From: Clostridiales bacterium
GTDB taxonomy: Bacteria; Bacillota; Clostridia; Christensenellales; UBA3700
NCBI GenBank assembly: GCA_014799645.1
Contig: JAAVHQ010000029.1
Coordinates: forward strand, 1 to 11,944
Length of the DNA: 11,944 nt
Direction: 5' to 3'
Part shown: piece after piece, positions 1 through 5,238 of the stretch
Position numbering within the stretch: position 1 is the first letter of the stretch
How the letters are laid out: every line of letters starts with the position of its first letter
Made by a program: the position numbers and the translations under genes
The notes under the pieces: model-generated
Database searches by the model: none
The model's input: the letters and a program-made list of their open reading frames with translations, nothing else
What the model was told of the DNA's origin: nothing

Positions 1-52
1 AAAAACTAATAGTATAATAAAGCAAATCCCCACTTCGCGCCCAAACATTTCT

Positions 53-94
53 ATTCTATCCGAACTTTCAGCAAATTGTTAGTTCCAATAGAAT
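53..94. repeat. Imperfect hairpin in non-coding DNA
   Basis: Bases 53-66 and 81-94 are inverted repeats of 14 bp with two adjacent mismatches, separated by a 14-base loop. The outer seven bases (attctat / atagaat) pair perfectly. There is no T-run on either side, so it does not look like a standard terminator. It lies beyond the 3' end of the minus-strand operon. It could be a transcript-end structure or chance in AT-rich DNA; no function can be assigned. Confidence 0.35.
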
Positions 95-108
95 TACCCA
101 AGTCCAAA

Positions 109-227
109 GGCGGTTAGAGTGTTTGCGATTTATGTGCCTCTATAGTTTTGGGTTTAGTATATTTTCGTTTACTATCTTACTTTCGCTACAAAATATTCGT
201 GCACTAAATGCAAATACTCTAACCGCC
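109..227. repeat. 119-bp element bounded by inverted repeats
   Basis: The ends are a perfect 12-bp inverted repeat, ggcggttagagt at 109-120 and its reverse complement at 216-227. Similarity continues inward: one mismatch, then five more matching bases (tttgc), then a gapped similarity to about 40 bases per arm. Inside is a smaller dyad (tagta ... tacta). The whole could fold as a long branched hairpin in RNA on either strand. On the minus strand it lies just downstream of the DUF1624-like gene and its last arm is followed by TTTGGACTT, so it may end or stabilise the operon transcript. A MITE-like or other small dispersed repeat is equally possible; no clean target-site duplication is visible. 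Confidence 0.5.
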
Positions 228-255
228 AAGACCCTCAAACTAATTATATTCCTTG

Positions 256-1116
256 TCACATAATGTAATAGAACAATTCGCTTGGTGACATAAAGCAGAA
301 ACTTACGAGTGAAAGCAACACGACGACAGCGACTTGATGCAGCGCGTATACCCAAATTGCGATTTTGCCCCAAAAGGAAAAGGGTTTATGCCAATCGTAT
401 TTGCCTAGCCACGGCAAGAGCGATTTTTTCTTGGGATAGAGGAAAACCGCGAGTGACGAGCCTATCAGCATATATCCCGTCGTGGGGAAGATAGGATAGT
501 AGTCGGCGGAAGAGAAGTTTCTCGGGTCGCCGAGCATAAATTCTCCGAGGAAGTAAAAATTATTATTGTCTGTAAAAGCCTGCTTATTCGCGACGTAGGT
601 GGTCATAAAGCCTTTATCAATCATAATTATCATTACGCCTAGGAAAAGGCATATTCCTGAGGTGAAGAATTTATTGTGCATACAAATAGTGTCGATAAAC
701 CACCAAAAGATTATCGAGAATGCAAACATGTGCAGTATGCCGAATTTTATCGTGTCGTTCATCAAATACGTGACGAGAGTGATAATCATTGCGATTATCG
801 CGGCTTGCACGCCACGCTTGAGATTGTTGCGCGAAAAAGAGCAGGAAATACCGCAAAGCACAGCGAATATCCACACCACGATATGTTGAGTGGTAAGTCG
901 CAAGGCGGAGTCTTTATAATAATCCGCCGCAAGCTCTACGAGGTGGGAAAGAGTATCGTTGCCCACACTGCGCCACGCGTCGCAGAAAAGAAAACCGATG
1001 TCGTACATCGTGTGGTCGAAAATCATCAAAAGCACGCATACTCCGCGCAAAAAATCCAACTCCCAAATTCTATTGGAAGACTTGGATTTTCTGTTTGCGA
1101 GCAATGCGCTTGTCAT
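256..1116 (-). CDS. DUF1624/HGSNAT-like multispanning membrane protein
   Basis: The 286-residue product is a polytopic membrane protein. Its N-terminus carries WELDFLRGVCVLLMIFDH (residues 18-35), the signature of the DUF1624 / heparan-alpha-glucosaminide N-acetyltransferase catalytic family, which sits in the wider acyltransferase-3-like group of membrane acyltransferases. Further family-like motifs are GILHMFAF (126-133) and WVYALHQ (255-261). Hydrophobic stretches lie near 23-45, 79-97, 103-120, 126-144, 151-168, 212-228 and 250-275, giving about seven membrane spans. The family is thought to move acyl groups across or at the membrane, but the substrate here is unknown. The start is 3 nt after the serS stop and lacks a convincing Shine-Dalgarno site, which suggests translational coupling to serS. 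The next Met is at residue 31, inside the signature, so the called start is well supported. The family is secure; the function is inferred. Confidence 0.86.
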   Translation of the reverse strand: MTSALLANRKSKSSNRIWELDFLRGVCVLLMIFDHTMYDIGFLFCDAWRSVGNDTLSHLVELAADYYKDSALRLTTQHIVVWIFAVLCGISCSFSRNNLKRGVQAAIIAMIITLVTYLMNDTIKFGILHMFAFSIIFWWFIDTICMHNKFFTSGICLFLGVMIIMIDKGFMTTYVANKQAFTDNNNFYFLGEFMLGDPRNFSSADYYPIFPTTGYMLIGSSLAVFLYPKKKSLLPWLGKYDWHKPFSFWGKIAIWVYALHQVAVVVLLSLVSFCFMSPSELFYYIM

Positions 1117-1119
1117 AAA

Positions 1120-2382
1120 TTAGTCGATTTTATCCACGCCCATATATTTTCTGAGCGCTTCGGGAATGATAATGCTACCGTCGGCTTGTTGGAAGTTCTC
1201 CAAAATCGCAGCCGTAGTTCTGCCTACTGCAAGACCGCTACCGTTGAGCGTATGCACCAACTTGACCTTGCCGTCTTTATCTCTGTATCTGATGCTTGCG
1301 CGTCTGGCTTGGAAGTCCTCATAGTCCGAGCAAGACGAAATCTCCACGTATCTATTATAAGAAGGCATCCACACTTCGATGTCGTATGTCTTTGCCGAGC
1401 CAAAGCCCAAATCGCCCGTGCATAGGCAAACCACTCTATAAGGAATACCGAGAAGTTGAAGGATTTTTTCCGCGCTGTTCGTCAAATGTTCGAGTTCCGC
1501 ATAACTTGTTTCCGGAGTAGTGAACTTGACGAGTTCAACTTTGTTGAATTGGTGTTGACGGATAAGACCTCTCGTATCTCTTCCCGCGCTACCCGCTTCG
1601 CCTCTGAAACATGCGGTGTACGCGCAGTAGTAGATAGGAAGATTTTCGTAAGGTATGATTTCCTCTCTATGCAAGTTGGTCACAGGCACTTCCGCGGTCG
1701 GGACGAGATAGAAGTCTTGACCTTCGTTGTTGACGTAGTACATATCTTCGGCGAATTTGGGGAGTTGTCCCGTGCCTATCATAGCGTTTTTATTTACCAT
1801 ATAAGGGGGGAAAACTTCCGTATAGCCCGCGCTCGTGTGAGTGTCGAGCATAAAGTTGTAAATAGCGCGCTCCAATCTTGCGCCCAAACCCTTGTATACC
1901 GTAAATCTTGCGCCCGAAATCTTGCTTGCTCTCGGCCAATCGCAAAGGTCTTTTTCTTCGGCGATATCCCAGTGCGCTTTCGGCTCGAAATCGAACTTGG
2001 TCGGTTCGCCCCATCTTCTTACTTCGACGTTGTCGTCGCTGTCGCTACCGATAGGAACTTCCTTGTTGGGCAAGTTGGGGATAGTGAGCATAATTTCGCT
2101 TATTTTCGCCTCAACCTCGTTAAGTCTTGCGTCAAGCGCCTTGATTTCCTCGCCAAGCGCTTTCATCTCGGCAATCTTCGCGCCCTTCTCGTCGCCTTTG
2201 AGCGAGGGAATAAGTTTGGAAACCGCGTTCTTGGTCGCCTTTCTCTGTTCGGTGTCTTGAATGAGGTTCTTTCTCTCCTCGGCAAGTTCGCCAAGTCCCT
2301 CTAAGTCGAACTTACCGCTTCTGTTGGCAAGTCTTTGCTTTACTTCTTCAATGTTTTCACATACAAATTTCAAATCTAACAT
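1120..2382 (-). CDS. serS: Seryl-tRNA synthetase (EC 6.1.1.11)
   Basis: This cytoplasmic class II aminoacyl-tRNA synthetase charges tRNA-Ser (and tRNA-Sec where present) with serine. The product is 420 residues, the usual size for bacterial SerRS. Residues from about 27 to 105 form the N-terminal antiparallel coiled-coil arm, rich in Lys and Glu, that grips the long variable arm of tRNA-Ser. The class II core follows: motif 1 around GYTEVFPPYMVN (186-197), the TAE serine-binding loop (229-231), motif 2 FRGEAGSAGRDTRG (259-272) continuing to QHQF, and motif 3 NGSGLAVGRTTAAILE (380-395) with its conserved Arg. All key motifs are intact. The start is preceded by GGAG seven bases upstream. It is the middle gene of the leuS-serS-DUF1624 operon, 36 nt after leuS, with no terminator or obvious promoter of its own in that gap. 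Confidence 0.98.
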   Translation of the reverse strand: MLDLKFVCENIEEVKQRLANRSGKFDLEGLGELAEERKNLIQDTEQRKATKNAVSKLIPSLKGDEKGAKIAEMKALGEEIKALDARLNEVEAKISEIMLTIPNLPNKEVPIGSDSDDNVEVRRWGEPTKFDFEPKAHWDIAEEKDLCDWPRASKISGARFTVYKGLGARLERAIYNFMLDTHTSAGYTEVFPPYMVNKNAMIGTGQLPKFAEDMYYVNNEGQDFYLVPTAEVPVTNLHREEIIPYENLPIYYCAYTACFRGEAGSAGRDTRGLIRQHQFNKVELVKFTTPETSYAELEHLTNSAEKILQLLGIPYRVVCLCTGDLGFGSAKTYDIEVWMPSYNRYVEISSCSDYEDFQARRASIRYRDKDGKVKLVHTLNGSGLAVGRTTAAILENFQQADGSIIIPEALRKYMGVDKID

Positions 2383-2418
2383 ATATTTACTCCGTTTCCC
2401 GATGGGGAAGTTGATTGT
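2383..2418 (-). promoter_or_regulatory. leuS-serS spacer with serS ribosome binding site
   Basis: The 36-nt gap carries a GGAG Shine-Dalgarno site on the minus strand seven bases before the serS ATG. A small hairpin (arms 2396-2400 and 2405-2409, ttccc / gggaa, 4-base loop) lies upstream of it. No T-run follows the hairpin, so leuS and serS are most likely co-transcribed. Confidence 0.65.
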
Positions 2419-4854
2419 TTATTTGCAGACGATATTGACAAGGCGTTTCGGTATTACGATAACCTTGACGATATTGAGTCCTTGCGTTGCGCTCTTGATA
2501 AGTTCGTTGTCAAGGGCGATACTTTCGATAGTCTTGTTGTCGGCGTCGTTGGGAACGACGATTTTTGCTTTCATACGGCTGTTGACTTGCACGGCGAGTT
2601 CATACTCGTCTTTTATCAAAGCCTTTTCGTCGCAGACGGGGTAGGACGTGTCGAATACCGAATACTTTCCGCCCATCTTTTCATTGAGTTCCTCGGCGAT
2701 ATGAGGTACGAACGGCGCAAGCAAAAGCACGAGGTCTTTTATGCAGTCTTTGAAGAATTTGACGTTCTTCTCGCTATTTGCGTTGTCGTATTTGTAAAGG
2801 TCGTTGACGTATTCCATAATACGCGCCACGGCGGTATTGAACGAGAACGCTTTCATATCTTCAGACACTCTCTTTATCGTGTAGTTTCTCGTATAGTTGA
2901 GAGCCTTTTCCTCGGCGTTCATCTTGTCGCTTCCACCGCTCAAAGACATCGACTTGTCGACGATTCTTTCCACTCTTTCCAAGAACTTGGTAATGGATTC
3001 CATACCCGTTGCGCTCCACGGACCGCCCTCGATATAACTAAAACCGAACATGAGGTAAAGTCTGAACGCGTCCGAACCGAACTTGCTGACGTAGTCGTCG
3101 GGGGATATGATATTGCCGCGACTCTTTGACATCTTGAATCCGTCGGGGCCGAGTATTGTGCCTTGGTGTACGAGCGACTTGAAAGGCTCGTCAAATTTGA
3201 GATAGCCCATATCTCTGAGCGCTTTGGTGAAGAAACGCGCGTAGAGCAAGTGCATGCAAGCGTGTTCCGCTCCGCCGACGTACTTATCGACAGGCAACAT
3301 CTTGTTGATAATCTCGGGGTCGAAAGCCATCTTGTCGTTGTGCGCGTCGGGGTATCTGAGATAATACCAACTCGAACATACGAAGGTGTCCATCGTGTCG
3401 GGGTCTCTTCTTGCCTTGCCGCCGCACTTGGGGCAGGTCGTATTCATAAACTCTTCGCAACTTGCGAGCGGAGATTTGCCGTTGGGCTTGAATTCCACGT
3501 TGTAGGGAAGACTTACCGGCAAGTCCTTTTCGGGTACGGGTACTTCGCCGCACTTGTCGCAGTACACGATTGGTATCGGCGCGCCCCAATATCTTTGACG
3601 GGATATTAGCCAGTCGCGAAGTCTGTAATTGGTCTTCAACTGTCCTTGATTGCTCTCTTCAAGCCACTTGACGATTGCGACCTTACCGTCTTGCGATGTC
3701 ATACCGTCGAATTTAGTATTCGTATTGCAAATTATTCCGTAATCGCAGAAAGGCAAGTCATCATTTTTGCCGTCGGCAGACTTGACGACTCTCTTGATTT
3801 GGAGATTGAATTTCTTGGCGAAGTCGTAGTCTCTTTCGTCGTGCGCCGCAACGCCCATTACCGCGCCCGTACCGTAAGAGTAGAGCACGTAGTCGCCTAT
3901 CCAAATCGGCACTCTATCGCCGTTGACGGGGTTGATACAGTACGCGCCTGTGAAGACGCCCGTCTTTTCTCTCGTCGTGGAAAGTCTTTCGATTTCCGTC
4001 GCCTTTGAACATTCGAGTTTATAGTCCTCGACGGCTTGCCTTTGCTCTTTTGTGGTAATCTTGTCGACGAGCGGATGCTCGGGAGCGAGTATGACGTAAG
4101 ATACGCCGAATACCGTGTCCGCGCGAGTGGTGAATACTTTGAACTTATCTCCGCTTTCGCAGGCGAATTCTATCTCTCCGCCCGAAGATTTTCCAATCCA
4201 GTTTCTTTGCATAGCCTTTGTCTTTTCAGGCCAATCTATCGTGTCAAGACCTTGGAGAAGTTCCTCGGCGTATTGCGTGATTTTGAAGAACCACTGCGTG
4301 AGATTTTTTCTTAGCACGGTTGTCTTACATCTCTCGCACGCGCCGTCCACGACTTGCTCGTTGGCGAGCACGGTATTACAGGACGGACACCAGTTGACGG
4401 GAGCTTCTTTTCTGTAAGCAAGTCCGTTCTTGTAGAGTTGCAAGAATATCCACTGCGTCCATTTGTAGTAGTCGGGCATACAAGTCTTGATTTCGTAGTC
4501 CCAGTCGAACGACGCGCCCATCGCTTTCAACTGTCCTTCCATAGTAGCGATGTTTTTAAGCGTGCTGTCTTCAGGGTGAATACCTGATTTTATCGCATAG
4601 TTTTCGGCAGGAAGACCGAAAGCGTCAAAGCCCATAGGCTGGAAAACTTCCTTGCCGTTCATTCTCATAAAGCGAGCGTAACTGTCCGTCGGTCCGTAGT
4701 TGTACCAGTGACCTGCGTGCAATTTTGCGCCGGAAGGATAAGAAAACATCTCGAGGACGTAATACTTGTCTTTGATTTTGGACTTGTCAAAAGAGTAGAG
4801 TTTCGTATCCGCCCACTTCTTTTGCCACTTCTTTTCAATATTGATAAAATCCAT
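2419..4854 (-). CDS. leuS: Leucyl-tRNA synthetase (EC 6.1.1.4)
   Basis: This cytoplasmic class I synthetase charges tRNA-Leu with leucine and edits mischarged products. The product is 811 residues, within the bacterial LeuRS range and apparently complete. The Rossmann-fold active site shows HAGH (46-49, the HIGH signature) and KMSKS (574-578). A Cys pair set, CPSC (156-159) and CERC (173-176), looks like the zinc-binding insertion; further Cys pairs occur in YCDKCGE and TCPKCGG. The CP1 editing domain occupies roughly 220-410 and has the threonine-containing TREKTGVFTG segment (294-303) and AAHDERDYDFA, with conserved acidic residues near 339-342. The C-terminal helical region from about 650 binds the anticodon stem and tRNA body. 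The ATG has GGAG six bases upstream. It is the first gene of the minus-strand operon and is driven by the promoter at 4917-4945. Confidence 0.98.
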   Translation of the reverse strand: MDFINIEKKWQKKWADTKLYSFDKSKIKDKYYVLEMFSYPSGAKLHAGHWYNYGPTDSYARFMRMNGKEVFQPMGFDAFGLPAENYAIKSGIHPEDSTLKNIATMEGQLKAMGASFDWDYEIKTCMPDYYKWTQWIFLQLYKNGLAYRKEAPVNWCPSCNTVLANEQVVDGACERCKTTVLRKNLTQWFFKITQYAEELLQGLDTIDWPEKTKAMQRNWIGKSSGGEIEFACESGDKFKVFTTRADTVFGVSYVILAPEHPLVDKITTKEQRQAVEDYKLECSKATEIERLSTTREKTGVFTGAYCINPVNGDRVPIWIGDYVLYSYGTGAVMGVAAHDERDYDFAKKFNLQIKRVVKSADGKNDDLPFCDYGIICNTNTKFDGMTSQDGKVAIVKWLEESNQGQLKTNYRLRDWLISRQRYWGAPIPIVYCDKCGEVPVPEKDLPVSLPYNVEFKPNGKSPLASCEEFMNTTCPKCGGKARRDPDTMDTFVCSSWYYLRYPDAHNDKMAFDPEIINKMLPVDKYVGGAEHACMHLLYARFFTKALRDMGYLKFDEPFKSLVHQGTILGPDGFKMSKSRGNIISPDDYVSKFGSDAFRLYLMFGFSYIEGGPWSATGMESITKFLERVERIVDKSMSLSGGSDKMNAEEKALNYTRNYTIKRVSEDMKAFSFNTAVARIMEYVNDLYKYDNANSEKNVKFFKDCIKDLVLLLAPFVPHIAEELNEKMGGKYSVFDTSYPVCDEKALIKDEYELAVQVNSRMKAKIVVPNDADNKTIESIALDNELIKSATQGLNIVKVIVIPKRLVNIVCK

Positions 4855-4868
4855 AATTTGCTCCGCGA

Positions 4869-4890
4869 CTAGTAGTAATGTAGTTACTAG
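4869..4890 (-). other. Small stem-loop in the leuS leader
   Basis: In the predicted 5' leader of leuS a 6-bp stem (ctagta / tactag) encloses a 10-base loop. It lies between the predicted transcription start near 4910 and the ribosome binding site. It is too small to be a T-box, and no specifier loop or antiterminator is seen. It may be chance. Confidence 0.25.
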
Positions 4891-4916
4891 ATAATTATAA
4901 TTAAAGTATTACATAT

Positions 4917-4945
4917 ATAATATTACTCGTTGGAAGTCTTGTCAA
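4917..4945 (-). promoter_or_regulatory. Sigma-A-type promoter of the leuS operon
   Basis: Read on the minus strand, TTGACA (complement of 4940-4945) is followed by exactly 17 bases and TATTAT (complement of 4917-4922). The -35 is a perfect consensus and the -10 matches five of six. Transcription would start near 4910, giving a leader of about 55 nt. The -35 box is embedded in the palindrome at 4940-4969, so a protein bound there should affect leuS transcription. Confidence 0.8.
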
Positions 4946-4969
4946 GCAAAAACGTATTTTTGCCTGACA
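4940..4969. promoter_or_regulatory. 30-bp near-perfect palindrome over the leuS -35 box
   Basis: Thirteen-base arms, tgtcaagcaaaaa at 4940-4952 and its complement at 4957-4969, pair with one mismatch around a 4-base centre. The left edge is the leuS -35 hexamer. Its outer bases (GTCARG ... CCTGAC) match the outer bases of the dyad at 5180-5205, and it can be written as 10-bp arms around an 8-bp core. It may be an operator for leuS, a third site for the factor acting at 5071-5205, or a hairpin with A- and T-tracts. No gene ends here, so a terminator role is unlikely. Confidence 0.5.
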
Positions 4970-4986
4970 CGTACAATCCAATCAAG

Positions 4987-5010
4987 CGAACGCGTCGCTT
5001 TCCGCGTTCG
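4987..5010. repeat. GC-rich 8-bp hairpin
   Basis: The perfect arms cgaacgcg (4987-4994) and cgcgttcg (5003-5010) are separated by eight bases. It stands out in an otherwise AT-rich spacer. Neither side has a clear T-run (plus side tatttataaaa, minus side cttgattgg), so it is at best a weak terminator. Its position between the leuS promoter and the repeat-bounded segment suggests possible insulation of the two transcription units, but that is speculative. Confidence 0.4.
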
Positions 5011-5070
5011 TATTTATAAAAATTATCGAATTTTGGAAGATTATTTCAAAATATGTCAAAAAATTCCAAT

Positions 5071-5090
5071 AAAAGTATACATTTCCTGAC
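5071..5090 (+). repeat. Left arm of 20-bp inverted repeat
   Basis: The arm aaaagtatacatttcctgac is the exact reverse complement of 5180-5199. Written as a recombinase-type site it has one good 9-bp arm (tttcctgac), the core agtataca, and a degenerate second arm (tccaataaa, 5065-5073). The identity between the copies therefore covers one binding arm, the whole core and three further bases. Confidence 0.85.
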
Positions 5091-5130
5091 CGAAGAATTT
5101 CGGCACCGAGATGTCAAAATTCGCGACAAT

Positions 5131-5159
5131 TAGACATGTATATCATAACATATCATAAT
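5131..5159 (+). promoter_or_regulatory. Candidate promoter of the giant surface-protein gene
   Basis: TAGACA (5131-5136), 17 bases, then CATAAT (5154-5159): each hexamer matches the sigma-A consensus at five of six. Transcription would begin near 5166, so the dyad at 5180-5205 would lie at the start of the transcript, where it could act as an operator or fold as a leader hairpin. The region is AT-rich, so a chance match is possible, but it is the best plus-strand candidate before 5239. Confidence 0.6.
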
Positions 5160-5170
5160 TTTTTATTCAA
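5142..5170 (-). promoter_or_regulatory. Overlapping minus-strand promoter-like sequence
   Basis: On the minus strand TTGAAT (complement of 5165-5170), 17 bases, then TATGAT (complement of 5142-5147), with a TGT directly before the -10 that makes an extended -10 element. It points towards leuS in the orientation given. If 5091-5179 were inverted, it would point at the giant gene instead. It overlaps the plus-strand candidate, so only one is likely to fire at a time. Confidence 0.45.
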
Positions 5171-5179
5171 GTGGTTTTA

Positions 5180-5205
5180 GTCAGGAAATGTATACTTTTC
5201 CTGAC
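5180..5205 (+). promoter_or_regulatory. 26-bp dyad containing the right inverted-repeat arm
   Basis: Bases 5180-5199 (gtcaggaaatgtatactttt) are the exact inverse of 5071-5090. With six more bases (cctgac) they form a 26-bp palindrome with a single mismatched pair: 9-bp perfect arms (gtcaggaaa / tttcctgac) around the 8-bp core tgtatact, itself nearly symmetric about GTATAC. Arms of 9 bp with an 8-bp core fit a tyrosine-recombinase crossover site; a dimeric repressor operator or leader hairpin would look similar. Confidence 0.7.
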
Positions 5206-5229
5206 TAGGCAAAAAAACGGATAAAAAAC

Positions 5230-5233
5230 GAGG
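5230..5233 (+). promoter_or_regulatory. Ribosome binding site for the giant gene
   Basis: GAGG lies five bases before the ATG at 5239. It fixes the start and is followed directly by a basic, then hydrophobic, N-terminus typical of a secreted protein. Confidence 0.7.
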
Positions 5234-5238
5234 TAAAA

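Larger units (their letters stand above)
5071..5199. other. Candidate invertible promoter segment
   Basis: A perfect 20-bp inverted repeat bounds 89 bp (5091-5179) that contain promoter-like sequences on both strands. The segment lies directly upstream of a giant surface-protein gene. Perfect short inverted repeats around a promoter next to a surface gene are the hallmark of site-specific, phase-variable DNA inversion, as in the C. difficile flagellar switch and Bacteroides capsule promoters. The segment also holds a small hairpin (ccgaa / ttcgg, 5090-5103) and a direct repeat atgtcaaaa (5053-5061 outside, 5111-5119 inside). No recombinase gene is present in the window. The alternative is a pair of repressor sites about 115 bp apart, centre to centre, close to eleven helical turns, acting by looping. 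Confidence 0.5.

Noticed and set aside
13..18. TATAAT near the left edge as a plus-strand promoter
   Set aside because: The -35 would lie outside the window and no plus-strand gene follows; AT-rich chance match.
140..373. Minus-strand open frame of 77 codons overlapping the 3' end of the DUF1624-like gene
   Set aside because: It overlaps a conserved gene in another frame, has no recognisable domain and crosses the inverted-repeat element; no evidence for coding.
1456..2304. Long open frame on the plus strand (282 codons) opposite serS
   Set aside because: It lies antisense to a clearly conserved SerRS gene; its translation is Arg/Phe/Val-rich with no recognisable domain, so it is a codon-bias shadow.
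4940..4969. Palindrome with A- and T-tracts as an intrinsic terminator
   Set aside because: It lies between two divergent gene starts and its arm is the leuS -35 box, so there is no transcript for it to end.
5071..5199. The 129-bp repeat-bounded segment as a MITE insertion
   Set aside because: There is no target-site duplication at the ends, the right arm belongs to a larger dyad extending beyond the repeat, and the segment carries promoter elements placed for the neighbouring gene.
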